Of a stretch of DNA of 64,000 nucleotides, positions 1 to 11,705 are shown one piece after another; the first letter of the stretch is position 1; the number at the start of each line of letters is the position of its first letter. Origin of the DNA: Lotus japonicus (taxonomy: Eukaryota > Streptophyta > Magnoliopsida > Fabales > Fabaceae); assembly GCF_012489685.1 (NCBI RefSeq), contig NC_080042.1:32493158-32557157 (forward strand), given 5' to 3'. The position numbers and the translations under genes were made by a program. The notes under the pieces were generated by a model that saw only the letters and a program-made list of their open reading frames with translations, was not told the origin of the DNA and did not search any database.

Positions 1-1910
1 TTTTCTCTTTTCCTTGTGGCTGTCCGAGAGCTTGAGAGGAGGAGGAGATTCCGCGCCGATTTCTCATTTCTTGACCGATCTTCGTGCTGTTTGTTGCTAC
101 TTCGCGACATCGAGGTACTCTTGCTTATTCTTACCTCTGATCATTCTTTTTATCGTGTTTCTTTATCACTTTCTGAGCTCTTAGTTTTGAGCTTTTTGTA
201 AAATTGTCCGATTTTTCCGATTTTTCTTTTGAACTACCTTCTATGACGACCCAACAAGCTAAATCTCTCGCCGATGCACGCCGAATTCGATCGAGTCTCC
301 GTAGATCTGAAAAACGGTATAAAAACCCATTTACTCACATATTGAAACTTTTTGATTAAAAAGTCACAATCCGACTTTGTGCCCTTAGGATTAGTTGCTA
401 TAAATGTCGTTGTGAACGACCCCATCAATTATGTTTTTCAAAGTTTGAACTTTGAGTTTTTGAGCTTTAATTTTGGACCAAAGTACCCCTAACTAGTCGT
501 ATATCGACCCGCTCGTTCTAAAATTTTTCCGACAGTTTCCTTGCCCTAGTTTTACCCTAAAACTACCTAGGAATTAAATTAGATCGAAGAAAAAGCGCGG
601 AAACGCTAAATTGGAGAGTGGCCGAGAACTACATGTGGTCGGACAGTGAGAAAACTCAAATCTGGGCAACGTTGGCCTTATGCTTACTGTAGTTCTTCGA
701 GTCGCCGAAATTTTGGCTTTGGTTTCGTGTCATTCCTAGTTCTATAGCTCGAGTTATGCGCATTTTAGTGAGCAAAGGTGAATATTAGAATTTCTGTTTG
801 GTTTCACGAGTCAAAACTCATCCATTCGGGGAAACTCTTCCATTCGCGTCAGAATGTTGTACACAGAAGCTTCTTGAGCTTTGTCGAACATTAGTTTGTA
901 TTGTTTCGATGGTATCGATTTGATTGGTTATTACTTTGTTTGTTCCAAGGTTTGGTTGTGGAAACTTTGGGTTTGACTGAGCAAGCTTGTGAGCGAGACC
1001 TGCACCGCGAGACTAGAACAACTCGAAGTTAGGGCAACTTACTTACTAACTATTGATTTATAGGCGTCGATAAATTCGACTTGAATATTGCTTGATATTG
1101 AATATTGCTTGGATATTGTTTATCGCTTTGAACTGGGAAATGTTTTCTGGAGGCTTCGACCGAGTGAACTTATATGAAACATGTGTCTCCGTTTTCTGAG
1201 AGGCTTCGGCCGTTTACTGGTTTTTGTCTTATGATTTCCGCACAGAATTATTGTCGTATTGCTTCTTATAGCTTGAGATATTGATATTGTTGTCGAATCG
1301 TGCGCTTTGACGCAATTGCGGAGTGTAGGACATTTGAATTGATTCTCTTTGATCATTCGGGTTGAAAGAATAACCCTAGGCAGGTCCTAACCTGAGGTCT
1401 GAGGTCTAGCCCTCTTTGAACACTTAAACTTTTCCCGGGGATTATATTTGGGGGATTTGGGAAACTTTGAATAGTTAGAATTTGGAACTCGGGAACTTAT
1501 GGAACTTGGATTTCGATAATAAACCTCATAACTTGATTAACTAAACTTGAAATGCTTTGATTAATTAACGAGACCTTTAGGAAAACTTAAGAGTTGGAAA
1601 TGATTGTGAAAAACGGGAAATAGTCAAAAAGCCTTGAACCTGAGATGATTTGATGGTCGCTACGGGGGTGAACCATAGTGACCAGGCAAATGCCACGGAG
1701 TGCAATATGTACTCCGGCTTATCTCAGCCTAGTCGCAAAGACGACTTTGACCTTCGGGTACTTTGAAATTGAAATTTGTAGTTAAACACGTACGTGCGAG
1801 GACGATTCGATGTTTGGCTAACCATATTGCATCATGCATACGTTCGGGGTTTGGGACGATCCAAAGACTGGGCCTTCATGAAGAACACCAAGAGTGTATC
1901 TTCGGCATAG

Positions 1911-2275
1911 CGGGCACGAATCCGTGTGTTCAACCCGACGGGTTGGACCGATTCAGCAATAGTTGTTTGACACGCGCGAGTCCGTATATTCAATCCGATG
2001 GATTGGATCGATTCGGCAGTAGTCACTCAGGCACGCGTGAGTCCGTACATTCAATCCTATGGATTGGATCGATTCAGCGATCGCCATTTAAACTTGCGTG
2101 AATCCGTATGTTTAATCCGATGGATTGGATCGATTCGGCGATAGTCATTGGACGCGCGCAACGTCCGTATGTTCGAATCTATTGAGTGAACCGACTTAGC
2201 GTTGTCATTTGTTGCGTGTGCGAGACCGTATGTTCAACCTAATGGGTTGGATCGACTTGACATGTCTATTTGTTG
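1911..2275. repeat. Six ~61-bp tandem repeats with an internal hairpin, inside the LTR
   Basis: Six diverged units, each with a core like GTCCGTATGTTCAATCC, then GATGGATTGGATCGATTCGGC. The core holds a short palindrome, CAATCC-GAT-GGATTG. Outer units are more diverged than central ones. Confidence 0.75.
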
Positions 2276-2640
2276 GGATCATCTTTTGAATTGATATTGC
2301 ATGCATACATGCACCCTAACTTGAATTGTTGAGATATTGCTTATTGAATTGTTGAGCCATTGTCTATTGAACTGTCGCGATCGCATATATTGAATTGTTG
2401 ATTAGAGCCTTGATAACATGTTAAGTATATACCTTAGGATAGGCAACTGAGAACCTATATAAGTATATATACCCCCTTTATCGCATGTTCGTTGTATATC
2501 TATTGTATTCTGTAAGTTGACCCTAGCGCCTTGACTTTGTTTGTATGTCTGTGTTTGGGCGGTCGGCCTGCTGCCAGACGTTCGTCAGCTGGTTCGTGAT
2601 GATTCGTCACTCGGGGAGGACCAGGAGCGTAATGACCATT

Positions 2641-5600
2641 TGTAACACCCCGATTTTGGTGGCGTCACTTTAGTAACCAAAACTACACTTAATGCGGAAA
2701 ACGTGAATATTTTTTTTTTTCGATAATAACTAAGACAAGACTGAAATAGATAAAACCCAAATGCGGAAAATAACAGAACTAATATACAATATATATAACC
2801 GCCCCCGCTGTAAGTAGCAACCTCGTCACGAGTAACCTCCAGTGACGGAAAGAAGGAACATGTAACGCCCGTTGGCAATATGTACAAACCAAATATAAAG
2901 GTGAAGTGTCCGCAACACCATCCCTCAAAACTGAGAATAAGCTGGCCCATCGGCCTGAAAAGACCTCCTAAGTCCAACCAACTCTCTGTGATTCCCGTAA
3001 AGAAACCACACAAAAAGCTATAGGCGGAACTACCCTGTCCCCAAAGGAACAAATGATGTTCAGAGCTAAGACTCTACTCCTACACTAATCCTATCTCGAG
3101 GAGCTCACACTAACACTCAATCCTACATGCTAGTGTGATCGTCGTCCGAATTCGAAATCCAGAACGACCTAGTCTATGTACACCATTCGTCCTCCTCTCG
3201 CAACCACGATGCGCTCCTCTTCCAGCATCTCGAACCTAGTCCCCCCCGAAGGGTGAACCATCATGAACTAGTCCGCCAAAGACATCTGACAATGGGCGTT
3301 TGTCCGCCAAAGCACACACAGAAGACGCGAGGGTCAACTCTAAAGAATTATGTAAATAATAGCACCGATAGATACAGATAATAGAATAGCCACTTAGGCT
3401 TATAGCTAGGGATAACATCCTAGGGTTACATATTTCACAATGAATATAAAAGACGATAATAACAATTAGCATGCATCAAATAGGATTATCAATTATCAAT
3501 CACACTCAGCAACTAAGTCAGTATGCATGTTGCATGAAATGATATGACGGTTAACCCAGTTAACCAAATGCATTCCGGAACGGATGGACATCAAACGGAT
3601 CAGCCCTAACACCAGCCACGGTGGGACCATTTCGGCCCGCGTGCCTCTTACACCACACAAAGGTAGTCAGATCAGCAGTAAACCCGTAGGTCTGCCATTT
3701 CGGTCTGCTACAAGAGACGTCTACAAACGCTCTTACACGGAATTCCGGGTCTTATGACCATTTTGGAAACCGACGAAGTCCAGAGTACGTCCTGTGTTAA
3801 TACCTCATTAATGTTGCATGAATGCAGGATGATTAGTCAAACAGCGTCTCCGAATCTCACTCGACACGTCGCCACGTGTTCTAGCTAAATTAAAGTCTCT
3901 AAAAGCTTACCCTAAGGTAACAGTCGATTCTGCGACAAAAGACACATCTTCACAACAACACATAACTCATGATGATCTCCAAATCATCCGACTCATCTCA
4001 ATCCGATGGTCAAAGCTGCTCAACGAGCAAGAGTATCAACATACTCGGAAACTATCAATTTCCCGGACTTATCCCCAGGATAGCCCAACAACATAGCTGC
4101 TCCAACAGCACAAGAGTATCAACATACTCAAACTTCTTAACATACTCAACACTTGGATCCGACGACACTTCTCGTTTTCCAAAACTAAGATTTGCATCCG
4201 AAGCTTCCTTTCGAGTTTGTTATCATTATTTTGAAGATTTAGAGGTTGTTTAATGTCTTATGAGTTTTCTTTTCAAAATAATATCCTTTAAGTCTTATCG
4301 CAAAATCTTATAAGTTCTCGGGATCTCCTAATCCCCAAATGACTCCTGAGAATGTCTCGATCCATAAAACACCATAACAAGGTCCGAATCTCATTCGTCC
4401 TATCAAACTTTCTCCAAACTCTCAAAATAAAATCGGCATGACCTGCCCGCTATTCTCACTACACAAAATCTCAGATTTCATTGCAAAAGCATAATTAACT
4501 CAGCACAATCAACCAACATGTCATATATCATCATATTATGCAATAACCACGTAGCACTTAGCATATAAGCATGCACCACACATCCTAAATTACCCACATA
4601 GCACTTAGCATGTAATTTCACTCTCAAAAACATTCAGTAAATGAATCATCTACATTGTCAGCCGAAGCCTCAGAAAACATTTTTCCAATCAAACACAAAC
4701 AAGTGCATAAACAGTAAACAATGTCGAAAGCATCGACCCTAAGCATTAACTAGAGATTCAGTGAGTAGCCCTCACCTGAAGATTCTCCAGGATGATCTTC
4801 TAACACTTCTTCACAATCAAAGCCTTGCTCCTCTGGGAATTCCTCAAAATCACCTTTAGAGCAAAACCACAGAAATACTATCAGAATCTATCGGAAACTA
4901 AGCTATCAATACTTACTAAGGTTACACGAAGTAGTACATACTCCGAGGTACGATAATCTAGCGCGAAAGAACAAGTTTTCGAAAAAGGAATTTTCCCCCT
5001 CCCCCCTTAGAGTGCTCGGCCACTTTAGGTAATTAGGTGGCTCGATTTTTCTTCGATCAAACTTGGTTCCTATGCTATCATTAGCCGTAACTAAGGGTAT
5101 TCTAAACTCGGAAAAATTATCGGATCAAAAACTGTCGCAGGGGTATTTTGGTCACTATTTTTAACTTAGAATTTCAAAACTGAAATCCCAAAAAGCAAAT
5201 TGGATGGGGACGTCACCAACGACGTTTATGACAACTAATCCTACTAGCACTAAGCTAAGGCGATAGTTTTCAGCCCAAAGGTTGAAGCTTTACTCCAAAA
5301 ATGAGTATTTGAGGCTAAAATTGATTCCGGCGGAATTCCGGCGACATAACGGAAAAACTAATCCGACAGAAGTGATCTTGGGCACGTAAGGAAGATGTTT
5401 AGAATCAAAAATGAAATATTCAGGATAGTTTTGCAAAAACCTCAAAACTATCAGCTCAGAAAAGTCTAGAGAAAAGCTATGGAAAAAGCGATCAGAGGTA
5501 AGGATTAGCGACTATACCTCGAAACCTTGAAGCAGCAACTGATTAATCAACGATCAAGCAGGGATTGAACAAAATCTCTTCTCCTCCTCCCTTATGCGAA

Positions 5601-6372
5601 CTCGCGGCCTCCTTGGGGAAAATGGGTAAGATATTTGTGTTTTTTTCTCATTCTTGGCTATATATAGAGGTTGGAAAAACGCGGTAAAATGAAAGTTTCG
5701 CGAATCTGATTTTTCCGGCTTCATTCTCCGTGAATTCTAAGATATGTTTTGGCGAAAGAATTCCAAAACTAAAATGAGGTCTCCTTGTATTTTTGGTAAC
5801 TAATGCAAAGTCGGTGTAAAACTATTTTACCCGATAAGTTGCTTTTTGCATCGGATGTCGGAATAGAAAACTTCCTTCTGAAGAAAGATTGAAATCATCA
5901 AGAGAAATGGGTGTACGCGTGTAGAATCTTCATTTGAAGCTCTGAATAGAAAAAGTCTTCATTGTCGAGTGATTCTAGGGTTTTGAAATACCAGGGTTTC
6001 AGTTTCGGCAAACTTCCGATGATTGGAATCGGACGTTCGTAGATCCTAGAGTTTCGCCTCGAAACGATTGTGATATATGGAAAAAGAGAAGTTCTAACAT
6101 TTCTCTGAAGATTTTTGGAATTAACTTCCATCGGGCCTATAAGTGAAAACTAGCTATATACTAGGGTTTCTGACCTAGGTTTAAGTGTATAACGATCGTG
6201 CTATAACTTAAATCGACTTCGATAAAATCCTTTGACTTTTCCTGAACTTTCTCCTTCATAAATCTATTTCATTTGACAAACTCTTGTTCAGGTTTCCTTT
6301 CACAATACATCAACCCTAATCGTGAATAAAATTTTATTCACTTAGCATAAGCTTAAAAACTTGGGTCTTACA
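2641..6372 (-). mobile_element. Solo LTR, chromovirus type, 3.7 kb, target duplication CCATT
   Basis: The plus-strand ends are TGTAACACCCCGATT at 2641 and GGGTCTTACA at 6372. The identical 5-bp target duplication CCATT flanks them at 2636-2640 and 6373-6377. No internal domain or second LTR is present, so it is a solo LTR left by LTR-LTR recombination. Orientation is minus: on that strand the end reads GTTACTAAAGTGACGCCACC... TGTTACA, matching the plus-strand LTR ending at 6917. A TATA box lies at 5658-5667. It is homologous along most of its length to 22017-26150, but lacks about 300 bp near 3200, which breaks the ORF seen in the other copy. Confidence 0.9.
5658..5667 (-). promoter_or_regulatory. 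TATA box of the solo LTR
   Basis: CTATATATAG on the minus strand, about 0.7 kb from the LTR 5' end, is conserved at 25435-25444 in the sister LTR. It marks the likely U3/R boundary and leaves an unusually long R-U5 of about 3 kb. Confidence 0.6.
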
Positions 6373-6920
6373 CCATTACTGAAGTTTCGACGAGGACCCG
6401 GACTGAATGCATGACCAGACGAGGGTCGAGGATGGAAGTATAGGGTATGGGTGTTTAGAGCCTACTAAGGATGGGTGTTATTGTCGTAGCTCTGATTGTC
6501 ATTTCTCTTTTTGGGGTAGGGTAGGTCCCCGACTATTAGCTTTTTGTGTGGTTCTCTTCCATGAGGATCACAGGGAGTTTGTCGGACGTAAGAGGTCTTT
6601 TGGAAGCCGTCCTGGGCTAACTTACTTTCTTGGAGGACTGTATTTATAAAATTTATGACTCTGGCTATGGGTCGCACTTGTTTGTATTTCAGTTACTTAA
6701 TGTTACTTTCCGTCACTTGACGACACTCGTGACGATGATTTTGGTTGCAGCGAGGGCTGTGCTTTTATTGTATAATAGTCGCTGTTAATTGCGAATGGGT
6801 TGAGTCTTTATTTCGACAAGCCTTTTTATTTAAACAAAATGAAAAAAAAAAACCTGCTTTTCCGCTTTATTTTATTTTTGAGTTACTAAAGTGACACCCG
6901 AAAATCGGGATGTTACATTG

Positions 6921-6932
6921 TGGTATCAGAGC
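6921..6932 (+). other. Primer binding site (initiator tRNA-Met type)
   Basis: TGGTATCAGAGC starts 3 nt after the LTR end at 6917, the standard first-strand primer site of many plant LTR retrotransposons. Confidence 0.8.
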
Positions 6933-7643
6933 TTGTCGAGTCTTTCGGAAGTCTTTGGGGAATAGGTCTTCTGTGCTAGGTTGTGTGACTCTGCAAAGAG
7001 TAAAAATTGATTGTCTGCCAAGCGATTTTTCGCTTAGAATTGATTGAAGTTATTTCTTAATTATATAGTTATAGTAAATGCTATCTTATGATTAGTACTA
7101 ACTGTTTGTTTAACTAAACAGAACGATGGTAACCTCCTAACCATTTTTTCTCATTCTAGTATAATACGCTCCAGTACTCTAGTAGCGCATGCAACACACC
7201 TAACTTACTTATACTGTTTGAGCTTTGACCTTATAGTTATTACACCTATTAAGACTTTATTTGACTGTTACTCGTGTTTAAACTATAGAAGCACACGAGG
7301 TTTAGAATAACACGCTAAGCCTAGAAAGTAGTCTTGCACCGATACGTTTAAAAGGAAGCTAGAAGCTGAAGATTGAATCTCAGCAGAATCGTTAAAGATT
7401 TAATATCAGGATATTTGTGGCTACTGGATGATAGGAACTCATTGACTGTTCCAGTGAGTTTTTCTAAATTTCCACCTTCGATGTATTAGACCTGATCAAC
7501 TTAATATTGAGGGGGTGATATTTAGAATCACAGCTGGTAATGGACTTTGATAGAAGGATGTGTAAAATGAACTTGAATTGATCAAGGATTAGTCGGGTTT
7601 GGGAGGAAAGTTCGTGTTAAGTAATTCTTAAGTAGAGGAGAGT
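6933..7643 (+). other. Remnant of a chromovirus internal region, no coding left
   Basis: About 0.7 kb between a primer site and a second LTR. No gag or pol reading frame is seen. The last ~60 bp (purine-rich, GGAGGAAAG and AGTAGAGGAGAG) look like the 3' end of an internal domain with a polypurine tract just before the LTR at 7644. The coding part has been deleted. Confidence 0.5.
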
Positions 7644-8163
7644 TGTAACACCCAATTTTTCGTTATTAGGTTATTTACTATTTTATTTTAATTATTATTA
7701 TGCTATATGGTAATTTGATGAATTATGTAATTTAATTAGATGATAAGGTGATTAAGTGATTTTATTAGATAATTAAGTGATTATGTGATATAGATAAATA
7801 AGGGTTTTAGGTTTTATAGTGAGTAGTTGGGAGTGTGGCCCATTGTAAGACTATTTAAGGGTTAGGAGTGAATTCGAAAGAGAGATATCAGAATTTGAGA
7901 ATTGGAGAAGTTAGCAGAGGAGAAGAAAAGAAGTGTGAATGAGAGAAGGGGAGAAAAGTGAGGAAAAACCTAGAATTTGATCTTCAAGAGTTAATGGTTT
8001 AAATTTACCTTGTATAATTGTAGTATAACAGAGGTTGACTTTAACATGAAGGAACCCCCAACTTCTTTGAAAATTCAGAACTGAGAGACTGTGTTGAGTG
8101 TTAACAATGGTGAGCAAAATTGATTTTTAGCGAAATTGAGGTTCTGGGGAAAATTTGGTTCTG

Positions 8164-8700
8164 TTCTGCCCGCAGATACCCTAACAGTCTGTGCTGTAGA
8201 GAGTATAACTCTCTCTACAGAATTCCAAATTGAGTGAAACCAATTATTTATGAAAGCTAATTCATAGGGTTATGTTGGGTAATATTTTCAAAATTTTTGG
8301 ATTTCTAGTTCAGTATCATAATTATCTGCAAGTTCACTCTATTTCTGCCCGCAAACACCCTAGCAGCATGTGCTGTAGAGAGCATAAATCTCTCTAAAGA
8401 ATTCCAAATTGAGTGCAACCAATTTTTTATGAAAGCTAGTGCATAGGGTTATATTGGGTAATATTTTTATAATTTTTGGATTGCTGGTTCAATACCAGAA
8501 TTATCTGGAAGTTCACTCTGTTTCTGCTCGCAGACACCCTAACAGCCTGTGCTGTAGAGAGTATAACTCTCTCTACAGAATTCCAAATTGGGTGAAACCA
8601 ATTTTATATGAAATCTAACGTATAGGACTATGTTTGGTAAAATGTTCATAATTTTTGGACTGCTCTTTTAGTATCAGATGAATCTGCAAGTTTGCTATGT
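8164..8700. repeat. Three 179-bp tandem repeats inside the 7644-9980 LTR
   Basis: Units start TTCTGC at 8164, 8343 and 8522, and a partial fourth begins at 8701; the spacing is 179 bp each time. In units 1 and 3 an inverted repeat is perfect (CTGTAGAGAG...CTCTCTACAG); in unit 2 one arm has changed. Confidence 0.85.
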
Positions 8701-9467
8701 TTCTGCTTATTTCTGGGATTGATTCTGGAACTGGTTCTGGTAATTGATGTGAGACATTTGATGATTTTGTGTTGCTAGTTTGTCGGTGGAATAGTGAATG
8801 ATTTTGATAAATATATTGAAGTGTTATTTTGTGCAATTTTTGTGTGATTTCCGTTATGGAATTTGGTGAGAAAATATGTTATATATTTGGGGCAGGAGTG
8901 GTCTCAAATTGCATGTTTTGATTTATGAGTTTTTGCACGAAATACACTTCATTTAGTCAAGAGGCAACATGTCGGTTTTCCTCGGAAAACTGAGGCTTGT
9001 CCCAGAATTGGAGTAATTCTGGAAGTCTTGAGTGGACTTCATTGGTGGTTACATGTCTGGAGTGGACGCGGTGATATCACTAAGGTTAACAATTGGTACC
9101 ACATGCATACATTGGAATCTCACACACTAAGTTTCACGTTTTCAGTGGTTTTAAGTGTTTGGTGAATTGTTGGTGAATTGTTTTGCTGTTGTGGTAAAGT
9201 CGAATAATCATTCTTCTGAAAGCTTATAATTTTCCGAAAACAATAATAAGAATTATGAAACTTTCTTGAGAGAAAATATTATAATCACTCAGATTTTAAA
9301 GAATAAGTGAAGAGTTTATAAAGCAGGATCTGAATTGTTTACTTGCTCTTTGTTATGCTATATTTTATACAATGTAAGTTCTTAGCCTTCTGTTGGAATG
9401 ATGTTCTATGCGACATCGTACAGGTACTAGAGGTAGTGATGTGGCTCATGAGGAGTAGCTTCGGAGA

Positions 9468-9556
9468 GTCTTAGTTTATGTTATTATTATTATTATAATA
9501 AAACAAAGTGTGTCTTAGTTTATGTTATTATTATTATTATAATAAAATAAAGTGTG
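9468..9556. repeat. Tandem duplication of a ~44-bp (TTA)n-containing unit
   Basis: Two near-identical copies of GTCTTAGTTTATG, a TTA tract, and AATAAAACAAAGTGTG lie directly one after the other. Confidence 0.7.
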
Positions 9557-9980
9557 TTGCTCTGTAAAGTAACACTGGGTAGATATTTTACGTTACTTTT
9601 GCATTTCTGTCGGGAGGATTTTATAACCTCTCCTTATGAAAGTTGTTGAATAATTTTCTAAATAATGGCGATGTCGTGCTGTTGATGACCGAGGTGCTTA
9701 TGAAATTCAGTTCTGAGTATGATGAATTTTATTGGAATATCATGGAAGATAAACCTATTTAAATAAGTGATTTTATGCATCTTAGGACTATCTGGCTGGT
9801 TTAGAAATTTTATTGGCAGAAATAATTCATTCTTTGAAAACCATATGGACTTATAAATTTTCAAACACAACCAGTGTTAATTTAATGAGTTTTCGTGAAG
9901 AAGTGTAATACTCCCTTGATATGTTTTTAAACTCTAATAAACGTTTTTAAATAAAACAATGGGAAAAAGGGGGTGTTACA

Positions 9981-10439
9981 CATGGCCCAGTTGAAGAAGC
10001 TGGAGCAGGAACACGGATCTGTCGAAGGAGGTGATGAGGAAGAAGATGATGGGATGGAGAAGATGAAGATGATGAACAAGGAGATGTGGATTTGAGTTTT
10101 TCTGTGTTTAACTTCACCAATTTATTTATTTATTATTTTGGTAAATTGATTTTGTTAATTAGATTAGGGTTAGATAGTTAATTAGTTTTTTTTAGTTAAT
10201 TGGATTAATAAATCTGACTTGTATTTTATTTTTTATTTATTTTTATAATTCATGTAAGTATTTTCATCCTAGTCAGCGATCCAAATCATCACTCGCGGGA
10301 GCTCTGGGCTCCGGCGAGGACCTGCTCCACACAAATTGCAAACGAGAGGACCCAAATTTGCAAATTTTATGGGGAGGGACTTACTTCAGATGGCGAGACA
10401 AAGACAGAAACCAAGTAGACGATTAACCCAATAAAAAAA
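9981..10439. other. Unassigned stretch with an acidic-tail-like open frame
   Basis: After the LTR a plus-strand frame starting ATGGCC at 9982 encodes a short Lys/Glu/Asp-rich segment ending TGA near 10095. It looks like the acidic tail of a longer protein interrupted by the LTR, but no family can be named. The rest to 10439 is AT-rich with nothing recognisable. Confidence 0.25.
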
Positions 10440-10920
10440 TAGCTCGTAATCATTTTTTAACAGCAAAAAGAACTTTATTAATTGAGATAAAGGACATGAG
10501 AACAACCCTCTCATGTAATGTAATCTGTCATGCTATATCCTCACGTAGTATATGATTAACTCCTAGACAATTCACAATAGCAGCAAGTGGTCAATTCTTT
10601 TCAAAGACTGACAGAGTTTCCATGGCTTATTCTCTCTGCTATTTACCCAGCCCACCGCTAATGTCGAATCGCTCTCAATGATGACTGAACGAATCTAAAA
10701 CTGCTCACATAACAACAATCAACATAAACCTTCCCTTTGAACTACCTCCCACCCGAACTTTCAAATTCGATCACAATGCAAAAAAGATGGCCGGAAGTTT
10801 CAACTTTTGCATTACATATAATACAAGCACCTTCACAAGGCAATGTTATGCCCATTTGAATCAAACAATCCTTTGTGGCAACACTATTTCTTTGCAACTT
10901 GAACCCATGAATCTCTTACC
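10440..10920 (-). pseudogene. LINE zinc-binding and RNase H remnant
   Basis: Minus-strand translation gives a zf-RVT pattern: NSVATKDCL, then MGI, CEGACIICNAKVETSGHLFC, the cysteine/histidine cluster that follows LINE reverse transcriptases. It is followed by an RNase H-like segment with IIESDSTLAV.W and NRENKPW-like motifs. Stops and frameshifts break the frame (for example in the helix around 10590). In intact LINEs RNase H removes the RNA template during target-primed reverse transcription; this copy is non-functional. Confidence 0.65.
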
Positions 10921-11705
10921 CGACTCTGCTGTTCGTATCAACTGAGATGAGAATGATTAATATGAATTTGGGTCTCCAATCCTTTGATCCTCAATGCCTA
11001 TGAACCTCTTGGCTTCAAACCCAACTGCTTACCAACCAACCAAGTTCGTTGTGCATGCGTCGTCACACCAAACGGTAATGGCTTCGACTTATTTTTTATG
11101 CCCTTCAGTCGTCCCTGCTGAGAGCTTTTATTGGAAGAACCCGATTGAGGAGAAGCCACAACCCAAGAGACGTAGAAGAGGAATGATTCTGAGTCAACCC
11201 AAGCTTTCCTCTGTAACGAAGGGATGATGTTTGTTCAATGTCTGTCACATCATCCACCTTCACTATCTGGTGCACAGAGGTGTGTGCAAAATTGGGTTGA
11301 TTCACGTAAAAACCAGAAGCAGCAGCAAACTCGTTTTTTCCATCCAGTGTGCGTCCCAAACAACACTTAGTGGTATTAACCAAAACTGTTTTTTGCTGGT
11401 CCAAAGCTGATCCCAAACACGGTTTAAAGAAACTATCATAATAACAAGGGTTCTAATAAAAAAGATAAGAAGGAAAATAGAGACTTGTTGCTGCATAATA
11501 ATCATGATAATTAAAAGAAAATCCTGTAACTGCTCTCTGACTTCCACCATTATAGGTATGAGACAATTCATCATTCAAAATTTGAAAATCCCTATATGAT
11601 AGCTCTTTTCTTACTGTTGACCTTTTCCGATCAAAGATTTTCTCCTCTTAATAACCAGAATCCAAAAGATAATGTAACTGTCCCATGACACACGTTCCTG
11701 TAACG

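Larger units (their letters stand above)
1..6917 (+). mobile_element. Giant chromovirus-type LTR (5' end outside the window), split by a nested solo LTR
   Basis: This LTR ends TGTTACA at 6917, and an initiator-Met primer site follows at 6921. Its last bases (GTTACTAAAGTGACACCCG and on) match, on the opposite strand, the ends of the solo LTRs at 2641 and 22017, so it belongs to the same superfamily in plus orientation. Position 1 aligns roughly with the region just after the TATA box of those LTRs, so perhaps 0.7-0.8 kb lies upstream of the window. The LTR is interrupted by the element at 2641-6372. No convincing protein is encoded; short open frames here are chance. Assignment to the Tekay/Del group rests on the TGTAA...TTACA ends, LTR size and primer type. 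Confidence 0.7.
7644..9980 (+). mobile_element. 3' LTR of a chromovirus-type element, 2.3 kb
   Basis: Begins TGTAACACCCAATTTTTCG after a purine-rich tract and ends GGGGGTGTTACA. The flanking 5-mers differ (AGAGT before, CATGG after), so it is not a solo LTR. It fits a 3' LTR whose partner is lost or upstream. It does not match the LTR ending at 6917, so the two are not an LTR pair of one element. Confidence 0.7.

Noticed and set aside
2585..3052. 155-codon minus-strand frame
   Set aside because: Crosses the solo LTR end and target duplication, so it cannot be an ancestral gene.
10994..11227. 77-codon plus-strand frame with RRRR motif
   Set aside because: Lies antisense within the decayed LINE; no independent support.
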